Source of the DNA: Lactobacillus sp. CBA3605
GTDB lineage: Bacteria > Bacillota > Bacilli > Lactobacillales > Lactobacillaceae
Assembly: GCF_002970915.1 (NCBI RefSeq)
Contig: NZ_CP027190.1
Coordinates: 930,001 to 994,000, forward strand
Direction: 5' to 3'
Length of the DNA: 64,000 nucleotides
The translations under genes and the position numbers were made by a program. Position 1 is the stretch's first letter. Every line of letters begins with the position of its first letter. Below the pieces are notes generated by a model that saw nothing but the letters and a program-made list of their open reading frames with translations, did not search any database and was not told the DNA's origin. Positions 36,708-44,747 of the stretch are shown here, in pieces.

Positions 36708-36852
36708 TATAAAAGCTAATGGGGGTTAGCTTTTGTATCACACAATCATCTTGATTGTTGGTATGATCGGGGACCAAAGAATTAGGGCTGGTCAAGGGAG
36801 TTTAAAACCATAAAAATGGTCGCTAGATAGCGCATATCTAGTGACTATTTTT
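36708..36852 (+). ncRNA. GntR-controlled short transcript, small RNA or short peptide mRNA
   Basis: The transcript has a 5' hairpin AAAAGCTAA/TTAGCTTTT whose loop holds GGGGG, a TTG at 36733 that could open a 26-codon frame (MYHTIILIVGMIG, then DQRIRAGQ..., stop 36813), a stem CAATCA/TGATTG, and an 18-bp terminator (36812-36852). If read as a peptide, a short hydrophobic N-terminus and charged tail suggest a membrane toxin-like peptide, but homologues are not recognised. If not, it is a regulatory RNA. The 36580-36660 stretch shows nothing else. Confidence 0.4.
36812..36852. terminator. Bidirectional terminator for the short transcript and the MucBP surface protein
   Basis: AAAAATGGTCGCTAGATA and TATCTAGTGACTATTTTT pair over 18 bp with two wobbles around GCGCA. 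It also ends the minus-strand LPXTG gene stopping at 36868. Confidence 0.9.
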
Positions 36853-36867
36853 ATGCCATCAGCACAT

Positions 36868-39846
36868 TTAATGGTGTCGACGACGCTTAACTAAACCGAA
36901 CCGTCCTAGAACCCCCGTTAACGCTAACAAGCTCAGCCCCAGCCACTGCATGGCTGGGTGATAGGCATCACTCGTTTGCGGTAACTTGGACTTACCGGTC
37001 ACCACTGGTGCTAATTTGACCAGTGGTGCCGCCGTCGCAACCGCCACTTTAGGTCCAATCGCCGCTGCCGCTTTAACGGGAACATAGGTGAATATCCTTA
37101 CTTGTGGCTGACTTGTATATTGCCCCGTTATTATTGGCGCCGTACCCGCAACTAACTGATACCCCTTAAGCTTAGGTGCCGTGGCCTGATACGTTGTAGT
37201 CATCGGTCCAACCAACGTTTGACTCGGCCGTAATGCCTGCGTCGTTCCCGCTACTTGATAGTCAACCGTCACTTTACCAATGGTGGTCGGTACCGGCTGA
37301 TAAGTGACTGTCAACGCGACATTTGGACTAGTGACATCTAGTGGAATTGCAGCAACTTGCGGTAATTCAGCTTGATAATGACTGATTTCTGGTGACGCTT
37401 GCGCTGCAAATGCAATTGGTGTCATTTGAGCCGCCCAATCGCTATACGTTACGACTCCTGTAACTTGATCAACTTGCGCCTGACGTGTAAATGTCACGAC
37501 TTGAGTTGCCGTTGGCGCTGCTAACCGGCCATCGGGATACTGATATTTAACGGTTTCGGTGATTGAACGTAGTAACGTCAAATTGGCCGGTAATTGATCG
37601 CCTGGTTGAAACGTCTTCACCTGATGCGCTAAAGCAATCAAGTAATTGCCTGTCGCCGTTGGTTGCGTATAAATATCACCACTCAACGGATAGTCACTTG
37701 CTACTAACCGATAACCTGCCGCCGTATAAGCCTGAATACTTGTCGTTGGTTGATAACTCGCTTGACTCTGATACGGGCCCGTCAACGTGATTGTCTTTAA
37801 GACTTGACCAGTGGTTGTATCAACATATTGAACCGTACGTTGCACGGGGATCCCTTGATATTGATAGGTGATTGTCCTTGCTGACAATGCTAACGTCCCG
37901 CTAGCTGGCGCACTATTAGCCGCTAACGTCGCAGCCGTATAATTTGCAAGCTTTAGTGGCGTGCTGGTATACGCATCGCCAACATTCCCGTGAATCGTCG
38001 TGGCTGGTGCAATCGACGTTCCTGCGGTGTTTACATAGCTAACTGTTACCCCCCCGGCAACCACCGGCGTTAACCGATAACTAAACGTTAACAGCTGAGG
38101 GTTCTGGGTATAACTTCCCGTTGGTGAACTCGTGGCATCCGGCACCAGTGTATAGTGTGGGACCGCCGTATCTGCAGTGAAATCATAAGCTTCACCAATT
38201 GTTTTGCCAGGAATCAAAGTGGTTGGTTGAATCAGCTTCCCCGTATCAACGTCGACATATTGAATCGCGACTTGTGGCGTCTTTTGCCAGTACGCCGCTT
38301 GATAAATCATACTGTCGTAGCGAAAAAGCACATTATGTGGGTACGTGACATTGACATAATCAGCATGATTACCAACTGTTGTCATAATCCCTCTAAACCC
38401 ATAAGCAAACCAGTTAGCACCGGCTACTGCTGGATAAGCCGTTGGAATTTCATATTTGCCATTACCTAAATTAGTGAGTGGCGTCTCCGATACCGAAGTA
38501 TCGCCATTCCAAGTATTTTCATACTTATCCGTTAGTGAATCCCCCTGTAAGCCAATGATAGGATTTGCTTGAAAAACACCTGGTTGGCCAATCACAAAAT
38601 CTGCCTGAGTTGGGACATTCACGCGTTGACCAATGGCAACAATGTAAGTCGACTCTTTAAAACCGCTTAGTGGTGAAAAATCTGATAGTGAATTATCATC
38701 AAGATTAAACCACTTATAACTTGTTTTATTATCAATGGCCGTTAGCCATGGCCCGATTTGTGCTAATTGAGCATTAGTCATCCCGTCTGGATTATTTTGA
38801 TAATCAATCCGACCTGGTGCAATCGAGCCTACCAATTCCAGCTCACTAATCGGCGTTGGATCAATTTTTAATAGTGGTGTCAAATTAACATCAGCCATGT
38901 CATGAACCATGATGGTAACATTATTAAAACGATCATCAATCAATGGTGTTAAATCAATATTAGGATTAAGATACTCGGTCACAAAATCAATTTTAGCCTG
39001 ACTAGGTAAATATTTTAAATATTGCATACCATCTAAAGAACCAGTCACAATCAATGGTTGATAGTCTTCCCCAATTGACAACTGATAGCCCTTATAATTA
39101 CGGATATCCCCCACTGTTATCGGCCCAGTAATTTCTAATCCAGTCTGGACAGCTTTTTCAATCCCAGGATCGTTGAACGTGACGACAGTCGTATCAGGTA
39201 CCGCAGTGGTCGCACTACTGGTGGCTGTCGAACCAGTGCTAATGGCGTTGCTGGTTGCGGCGGTACTATTAGTCATCGTGGTTGTGGCACTAGTCGTTAA
39301 ACTACTGGTCGCCGTGGACGTCGGTGCACTAATTGGTGCCGTTGTTGCAGTCGTCGTCAAGCTACTGGTTGCGGCGGTACTACTAGTCAAAGTAACCGTT
39401 GCATGGGTTGTCAGACTAGTTGGCGCTGAAATAGCCGGACTGGCTGTTGAGGTGGCACTAGTTGCGCTTGTCGCACTAGTTGTTGCGGTAACCGCGCTAG
39501 CTGTCGCATTACTAGCTGAAACACTACTGGTTGCAGCACTACTAGCACTTGTTGACGAGCTAGCCGCCCCACTGACAGCGGCCGGTGTCACCGTTGATGA
39601 CGCTTGACTAGTTGCACTCGTCGCAGGCGCACTCAAATCACCCTTAGCACTGGCCGTCACACTAGTTGGCGCAACAGCCGTCGTCGTGGTCGCCGCCTTA
39701 GCACTGACAGGTTGCATTAAACTAGTCGTACTAAAAAAAGTCCCGCCAGCTAAAACAATGATGATTGTACACCACTGTTTACCAGCTTTATACATACGAT
39801 AATGAGTTTGCACTTTTTGAAAACGTTCTAATTGTTTCATTCGCAT
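36868..39846 (-). CDS. LPXTG cell-wall protein with LRR-like and MucBP domains
   Basis: 992 aa. The N-terminus carries the KxYKxGKxW signal peptide (MYKAGKQW) used by serine-rich LAB adhesins, then a low-complexity Ser/Thr/Ala region (about 60-225). Next a leucine-rich-repeat-like domain (about 230-440) with the internalin-like opening FNDPGIEKAVQTGLEI. Four MucBP repeats follow (VAIQYVDVDTGKLI, VTVSYVNTAGTSI, RTVQYVDTTTGQVL, VTVDYQVAGTTQAL; about 545-955), which bind mucin glycans. The sorting signal is LPQTSD near the end, then a helix and RRRRH. Sortase-anchored adhesin, likely host or mucus binding. ATG 39846 is preferred (GGGGCGAG 11 nt upstream); TTG 39852 and ATG 39840 are alternatives. 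Confidence 0.9.
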   Translation of the reverse strand: MRMKQLERFQKVQTHYRMYKAGKQWCTIIIVLAGGTFFSTTSLMQPVSAKAATTTTAVAPTSVTASAKGDLSAPATSATSQASSTVTPAAVSGAASSSTSASSAATSSVSASNATASAVTATTSATSATSATSTASPAISAPTSLTTHATVTLTSSTAATSSLTTTATTAPISAPTSTATSSLTTSATTTMTNSTAATSNAISTGSTATSSATTAVPDTTVVTFNDPGIEKAVQTGLEITGPITVGDIRNYKGYQLSIGEDYQPLIVTGSLDGMQYLKYLPSQAKIDFVTEYLNPNIDLTPLIDDRFNNVTIMVHDMADVNLTPLLKIDPTPISELELVGSIAPGRIDYQNNPDGMTNAQLAQIGPWLTAIDNKTSYKWFNLDDNSLSDFSPLSGFKESTYIVAIGQRVNVPTQADFVIGQPGVFQANPIIGLQGDSLTDKYENTWNGDTSVSETPLTNLGNGKYEIPTAYPAVAGANWFAYGFRGIMTTVGNHADYVNVTYPHNVLFRYDSMIYQAAYWQKTPQVAIQYVDVDTGKLIQPTTLIPGKTIGEAYDFTADTAVPHYTLVPDATSSPTGSYTQNPQLLTFSYRLTPVVAGGVTVSYVNTAGTSIAPATTIHGNVGDAYTSTPLKLANYTAATLAANSAPASGTLALSARTITYQYQGIPVQRTVQYVDTTTGQVLKTITLTGPYQSQASYQPTTSIQAYTAAGYRLVASDYPLSGDIYTQPTATGNYLIALAHQVKTFQPGDQLPANLTLLRSITETVKYQYPDGRLAAPTATQVVTFTRQAQVDQVTGVVTYSDWAAQMTPIAFAAQASPEISHYQAELPQVAAIPLDVTSPNVALTVTYQPVPTTIGKVTVDYQVAGTTQALRPSQTLVGPMTTTYQATAPKLKGYQLVAGTAPIITGQYTSQPQVRIFTYVPVKAAAAIGPKVAVATAAPLVKLAPVVTGKSKLPQTSDAYHPAMQWLGLSLLALTGVLGRFGLVKRRRHH

Positions 39847-39852
39847 TCGCAA

Positions 39853-40437
39853 ACTCGCCCCTTTCTAAAAACCTAATTCATCGTCTAATGCCCTACTTCA
39901 ACCTAAAATTAATCCCCCTAATCACTTACTTTCACCCCTTAGGTTTACCATGGTCATACGGTCGATACAACTTCGCTACCACAACTTTCACCGCCAATCT
40001 AATTTAATCAGCCCCTATTCTGTTAGGTAAATTTCTTAAGAAACTAAGTTAGCTTATAATTAATTTCATGCTAAAATAACGGTTAACTTGACAATGTCGT
40101 AACCGGTACCATTTTTGGCATAATCCTTTTAATATCACTTGGCATTGCCTGCCAAAAGTCGCCCTAGCAACTAGCAAAGATCGTCACGCTTAGTTGTTCA
40201 CCTTCAAAAGTCGACCTAACTAACACCTTATTAAACTGATTAAATAAGTCTAATAATCAAACTGAATCATTTATTTTATACTAAGCCAGTGAATTCATTC
40301 AATAATGATTGCCGATAAAACGAGTTACCCCTATACTATTACTCATAGGCCAGCCATTTTATAATCAATATTTGTTAATAATGGCTTTCTCTTAGCCGAC
40401 ATGAAGGTCGAGGAGTTAACTTTGGGGATAACTAAAA
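39853..40437. other. Gene-free spacer between the two LPXTG genes
   Basis: About 590 bases. The half near 39.9-40.1 kb is the leader of the MucBP gene, with no clear -35/-10 pair on the minus strand. It contains TTTCTTAAGAAA (40032-40043), a perfect 12-bp palindrome. I see no coding frame, repeat or stable RNA elsewhere in it. Confidence 0.5.
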
Positions 40438-40466
40438 TAAGCCTGGGCCAATTGGCTCAAGCTTGT
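40434..40466 (-). terminator. Terminator of the choice-of-anchor-A surface protein
   Basis: Minus strand AAGCTTGAGCC pairs with GGCCCAGGCTT across AATT, followed by a T-rich run; one mismatch. Confidence 0.7.
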
Positions 40467-40488
40467 TTTAGGTCTAAGATTCATTTAT

Positions 40489-42939
40489 TCAAGCACGATG
40501 ACGATGAAATAGTGCGACACTACTCAATAGGATGACCCCAATCATACCAAGGATAGTGACCCATTGTGATTGACTGTCATTGGTTTGAGGCAACTGCTGT
40601 CCATGCGCCGTTTGCATTGCTGTCACGACCCGGGCACGTAAGGCGACTAGTCGTTTTAGCGTTGCCACTCGTGTTGCGGACTGTGGTTGATCCTGGGCTT
40701 GCTTAATCAATTGATCAATTTTCGCTAACAACACCGTCTCATCAGTTAACTGATCTTCTTTAGGTTCAATTAAAATATTTTCAAACTCAGTTGCCAACTC
40801 TGCTTCGACCGTTGGCGTTAAAACGGTGACATCTTCAAGCTCCGCAGCTTCTTCATCAACTTCTGCCGCCGCATCCTCTTCTGTCGTGGTTTCAGATGTA
40901 GACACTTCGTCGACTTCATCTGGTACGTCAACTTCACCATCGTCATCCGTTTCAGAATCAGTTGCCGGTAATTCCGCATCAATCATTGGTGGGACGGCAG
41001 TTTCATAGTCTGGTTCTTCCGGCGTAACTGACGGTAAATCAACGTCAATCGTTGGTGGAACCGGCTTCTCATAGTCCGGTTCTTCCGGCGTAACTGTTGG
41101 TAAATCAACGTCAATCGTTGGTGGGACCGGCTTTTCATAATCCGGTTCTTCCGGTGTTACTGTTGGCAAATCAACGTCAATCGTTGGTGGAACCGGCTTT
41201 TCATAGTCCGGCTCTTCCGGTGTCACCGTTGGTAAATCAACGTCAATCGTTGGTGGAACCGGCTTTTCATAGTCTGGTTCTTCTGGTGTCACCGTTGGCA
41301 AATCAACGTCAATCGTTGGTGGAACCGGCTTTTCATAGTCCGGTTCTTCCGGTGTCACCGTTGGCAAATCAACGTCAATCGTTGGTGACACTGGTTTCTC
41401 ATATTCTGGTGTCTCTGGATCATTTTTATTATCCGTATTATCTTGCAAATCCCACCGATGTGTTTCAGCATTCACTATAACCCGATCTGCAATGATATTA
41501 CCGTCTAAATTCTGATTGGCGATAACTTCAGCGGCCGGCGCTAAGACACTCCCCTGAAAAGGCCGATCAATCGAAATCGTACCGGTCACTAATTTATCAT
41601 TGGCACTTGCATCATAGAAATTCCAAAGTAAGTGATTGTCCCCAAAATCTTCAGTTTCCTGATTATTACGGTCAGTCCCATCATCATAAATCACTTTAAT
41701 CTGTGAATTGACATGATAGTCAGTAGCGCCGTTAGTATCAACGTTGATGAGGACCGTATTACCATCTTTATCTGCCGAAAGTCCAGTAATCGTTAATGGC
41801 GTACTAGTTGCCAAAACTTCCGCCGCTAGATTAATAACGATTTTACCATCAGCATCTGGCACAAGATCACTGACATCAATCGCCCGCTGATTATGATCTG
41901 AAAAATCAGCGTTTGTATAAGTTGCGACCGGCGATTCATCACTAAGCTGAACATTTAAAGCAGCAAGCTTGGCAAATTCTTCGTCAAAATCAATATAGAC
42001 GGTCCCGGCCTTATCCTGATAGACTTCTTTAGCAAGCAAATGATCAATATCGACGCCATTCACCTTAGGCCGCTTAGGATTGCTAACATCAACGTCAACA
42101 TTTTCGCCAAAAATCACTTTATTCTCCCGCGTATCACCAGCTGAAACGAACGAGCTATTCGCAATTGTCGTCACATGTTGAATATATGAAATATCCTTAT
42201 CTAACAGTTCTTCAATGATACTTGTACCGAAATTAACATTCCCTGATAAATTTGCAACCGCAATATTGCCATTAGTATGCGCATTTAATTCAGCTTCACG
42301 CGCAAAGATATGAAACTGCGATGAAACACCCAATAAATTATGTAAATCTGGATAGTCATCCGTCACCGTGCCACCAGCCGCGACAGCATCATTTGCCACC
42401 GGCATGGTGGCTTTAGTCGCCGTTTTTATACTTGGTGTTTTCTGGCTGCTAGTGACCGGCGCCACGCTTGGCTTAGCGGTATTGCTGACGGCACTTACTG
42501 CTGAAGATTCGCTTGCAACTGAACTAGCCGCTGAACTGGTCGTACTAGTTGCGGTTGCCTGACTAGTTGGCGTCTGAAACTGACTACTTTTTTCAGTACT
42601 GGCACTGGTGATTGCAGTTTGACTAACACTAGTACTGCTTGCCTGGCTGACACTGCTTGTACTAGTCTGGCTAGCGGCGCTTACCGAACTGGCACTCGCA
42701 TTAGTGTCGCTACTGGAACTAGCAATGTCACTCGAGCTTGAGCTAGTCGCTACTGATTCTGACGCCGATGTACTTTCCTGAGTAATCGCCGTCGTCGTAC
42801 TGGTTACAGCTGCTTGACTAGTCATCGTTTCAGCATTAGCAGTAACGGTTACCCCACTTAATACCGCCATCACAGCGCACGTAAAAACCCAACGACGACC
42901 AATTTTATACATCTTAAAATGTGTTCGTTTACTTGCCAT
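40489..42939 (-). CDS. LPXTG surface protein, choice-of-anchor-A domain, six-fold proline-rich repeat
   Basis: 816 aa. KxYKxGKxW signal (HFKMYKIGRRW), Ser/Thr-rich region (about 40-185), then a choice-of-anchor-A domain (HNLLGVSSQFHIFAREAELNAHTNGNIAVANL onward, to about 500) which forms a beta-helix-like fold with an 'AxxN' ladder and is found in adhesins. Six or seven tandem 22-residue repeats (PEEPDYEKPVPPTIDVDL and TVT) span about 500-650. An acidic stretch follows, then LPQTND, helix and RHRA. Sortase-anchored. Start ATG 42937-42939 with GGTGGGG; a longer frame from 42987 lacks a site. The domain is often called collagen-binding-like; that function is not shown. Confidence 0.87.
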   Translation of the reverse strand: MASKRTHFKMYKIGRRWVFTCAVMAVLSGVTVTANAETMTSQAAVTSTTTAITQESTSASESVATSSSSSDIASSSSDTNASASSVSAASQTSTSSVSQASSTSVSQTAITSASTEKSSQFQTPTSQATATSTTSSAASSVASESSAVSAVSNTAKPSVAPVTSSQKTPSIKTATKATMPVANDAVAAGGTVTDDYPDLHNLLGVSSQFHIFAREAELNAHTNGNIAVANLSGNVNFGTSIIEELLDKDISYIQHVTTIANSSFVSAGDTRENKVIFGENVDVDVSNPKRPKVNGVDIDHLLAKEVYQDKAGTVYIDFDEEFAKLAALNVQLSDESPVATYTNADFSDHNQRAIDVSDLVPDADGKIVINLAAEVLATSTPLTITGLSADKDGNTVLINVDTNGATDYHVNSQIKVIYDDGTDRNNQETEDFGDNHLLWNFYDASANDKLVTGTISIDRPFQGSVLAPAAEVIANQNLDGNIIADRVIVNAETHRWDLQDNTDNKNDPETPEYEKPVSPTIDVDLPTVTPEEPDYEKPVPPTIDVDLPTVTPEEPDYEKPVPPTIDVDLPTVTPEEPDYEKPVPPTIDVDLPTVTPEEPDYEKPVPPTIDVDLPTVTPEEPDYEKPVPPTIDVDLPSVTPEEPDYETAVPPMIDAELPATDSETDDDGEVDVPDEVDEVSTSETTTEEDAAAEVDEEAAELEDVTVLTPTVEAELATEFENILIEPKEDQLTDETVLLAKIDQLIKQAQDQPQSATRVATLKRLVALRARVVTAMQTAHGQQLPQTNDSQSQWVTILGMIGVILLSSVALFHRHRA
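40990..41410 (-). repeat. Tandem 66-bp repeats within the surface protein gene
   Basis: Six to seven direct copies of a 66-bp unit (22 codons). Neighbouring copies differ by a few synonymous bases only, and end copies diverge more. Copy number can change by slippage or recombination. Confidence 0.95.
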
Positions 42940-43084
42940 TCTTTTCCCCACCTGAGCGTTTACTTTTATTGTGTGAATTTTATTCAACCTAAAGTTATTT
43001 TCACGCTTTTATCACGAACAATCAAGCGACTCAGATAACTTTATTCAGATAAACCGATTATTTTATCACTGCAGACAAACGTGA

Positions 43085-43124
43085 TAGTGCCAACAGTTTA
43101 AGCCGTTTACCACTAGTGCCAACA
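43085..43124. promoter_or_regulatory. Direct repeats TAGTGCCAACA, 29 bp apart, upstream of the surface protein gene
   Basis: Copies at 43085-43095 and 43114-43124. Spacing of about three helical turns and location upstream of the ATG at 42939 point to an activator or response-regulator site. The rest of 42940-43195 shows an AT-rich leader and no gene. Confidence 0.45.
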
Positions 43125-43195
43125 AGTCATCATAACCACATAATTATCTGGCCTTAATTATTCGGCAATATCTCATTTTCAAAACTATTTTCAAA

Positions 43196-43322
43196 CAAAA
43201 AAGCCGATGGTCGCGTCCATCGACTTTCAAACTATTCTAGGTGGTAACGTGAAATTCACCTGACTCTTAAGCGTTAGTACTTAGACTAACTTACCCGAAA
43301 CAAGCGCTCGTTACCCTGATGC
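43196..43322 (-). ncRNA. Candidate small RNA downstream of rsgA with shared promoter motif
   Basis: Minus strand: TTGACT (43354-43359), 19 bp with the palindrome GAAACGCGTTTC, TACACT (43329-43334). The 125-nt product contains stems GTTAGT/ACTAAC and a terminator GTCGATGG/CCATCGGC with six T (43197-43224). It starts just after the rsgA stop. The promoter matches that at 14415-14445 in -35, spacing of 19 and centre. Confidence 0.5.
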
Positions 43323-43377
43323 AAAATCAGTGTACCAGCTGAAACGCGTTTCTAGTCAAGCAAAAATTCAACTTCAT

Positions 43378-44448
43378 TTACTTTTTATTTTTAAACTGGC
43401 GCACCATTTGTTTCATTTCACCCTTACCCCCAAACATCCGCTTAATTTTCTGAGCTTCCATTTGGCGAGAATTAAGCCCTTCATAGGTCACTTCACGTTG
43501 TAACTTTTGATAACTGCTAAATCTGGCAGGCGTTATATTCCCCGCCGTAATCGCTGCCTGGACTGCACAGCCCGGCTCGTTAGTATGGGTACAGTTGCGA
43601 AATTTGCATTGTGCCGCTAATGTCGTGATATCTTCAAAAGTCTTCGCCAAATCGCCCGTGTATAACTGTAGTTCCCGCATTCCCGGTGTATCAATCACCA
43701 TACCACCGGTTGGTAATAATAATAGTTGCCGGGAAGTCGTCGCATGCCGCCCCTTGTCATCATCCGCTCGAATAGTCTTAGTTGCCAAACGATTCTGACC
43801 TAATAGCCGATTAATCAGCGTTGATTTACCCACTCCCGATGACCCGACTAATGCCACCGTTTGACCGGCGCCCAGATAGGCCAGAATCTCAGCTTCCCCA
43901 ACCTCAGTTGTCGCTGAATAAGGAATAACGTCAACGCCCATGCTGACTTCAGCCAACTCAGCTAATTTTGCTGCTAAATCCGTGCATAAATCAGCTTTGG
44001 TCAGCACAATCACCGGAGTTGCTCCACTATCCCACGCCATCGTTAAGTAGCGCTCAACACGCCGAACATTAAAATCAGCATTCAATGACATACAAATAAA
44101 AATCGTGTCTAGATTCGCCGCAATTAACTGGCCCTGTGATGTATTTCCAACCGCCATCCGCGCTAAGACACTTTTTCGTGGTAAAACTTGATTAATCATA
44201 GCAACATCTGGCGCAACCGTCCCCGCATCAATCAGCACCCAATCACCAACGGCTGGGAGCTCGGTAATATCCGCCGTCTGATAAGCGAAGCGTCCAGTCA
44301 CTTTAGCGTTCAATTCACCGGTCGCAGTCATCAGTTGATACAACTCACGATGTTGTGCCGTCACCCGGGCGAGCACTTGATGTGGTGCTTGCTCAGCAGT
44401 CGTTTTTAAACGTGTCGTTAACCCATATTGGCTTAAATTAATTTTCAA
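43378..44448 (-). CDS. rsgA: Ribosome small subunit-dependent GTPase A
   Basis: 356 aa circularly permuted GTPase. An OB-fold N-terminus is followed by NKxD-type TKADL (G4), GSSGVGKSTLINRLLG (G1), DDKGRHATTSRQLLLLP (switch, G2), DTPGMREL (G3), then the zinc knuckle CKFRNCTHTNEPGCAVQ. RsgA acts in late 30S maturation with the decoding centre. The start is TTG at 44448 after AAAGGA, 11 nt earlier. It sits on the chromosomal side of the BREX island, and a leader with terminator precedes it. Confidence 0.95.
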   Translation of the reverse strand: MKINLSQYGLTTRLKTTAEQAPHQVLARVTAQHRELYQLMTATGELNAKVTGRFAYQTADITELPAVGDWVLIDAGTVAPDVAMINQVLPRKSVLARMAVGNTSQGQLIAANLDTIFICMSLNADFNVRRVERYLTMAWDSGATPVIVLTKADLCTDLAAKLAELAEVSMGVDVIPYSATTEVGEAEILAYLGAGQTVALVGSSGVGKSTLINRLLGQNRLATKTIRADDDKGRHATTSRQLLLLPTGGMVIDTPGMRELQLYTGDLAKTFEDITTLAAQCKFRNCTHTNEPGCAVQAAITAGNITPARFSSYQKLQREVTYEGLNSRQMEAQKIKRMFGGKGEMKQMVRQFKNKK

Positions 44449-44492
44449 TTTTCTAAAATCCTTTCGTAAGTCCAGTACCCTTTTGCTTACGA

Positions 44493-44673
44493 TAAAAAAG
44501 CACAGTTACCCACTGCACTTCAAAATGAGCCGATTAAAAGGGCTTCTGCCATTCATCAGTCATTTATCTGGCCTTAGGGTACACTAAACAAAGCAGGCAT
44601 AATCCTACTTTTTTCGTATAAACTAATTACCTGATTAAACGGCCGACATAATGACACCCCTTATGATTTAGTT
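44493..44673 (-). ncRNA. Attenuator-like leader or small RNA between pglZ and rsgA
   Basis: Minus strand promoter TTGACA (44702-44707), 16 bp, TTAATT (44680-44685). The about 180-nt region ends with terminator AAGTGCAGT/ACTGTGCTT plus six T (44493-44520), 45 bp before the rsgA start. It contains very short frames with reasonable signals: MSAV after AAGGGGTG, MPALFSVP after TAGGA and MTDEWQKPF. Past the terminator CGTAAG/CTTACG can pair next to the rsgA binding site. It may be a translational/transcriptional attenuator, an independent RNA, or simply the end of pglZ. Confidence 0.4.
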
Positions 44674-44747
44674 CTTAAAAATTAACATGAATTTTAAGGC
44701 CTGTCAATTGTGGTTTTAGCCAACTAACACGGACTAATTACTGATTT

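Noticed and set aside
39173..39607. A long hydrophobic open frame on the + strand
   Set aside because: It is the antisense of the Ser/Thr/Ala-rich region of the MucBP surface protein; codon bias of that region forces an open mirror frame. No ribosome site.
40990..41410. Tandem repeats as a CRISPR-like array
   Set aside because: Contiguous in-frame coding repeats without spacers, inside a secreted protein gene.
41097..41480. A repetitive open frame on the + strand
   Set aside because: Antisense of the 66-bp repeats; 66 is a multiple of 3, so a frame stays open in every copy.
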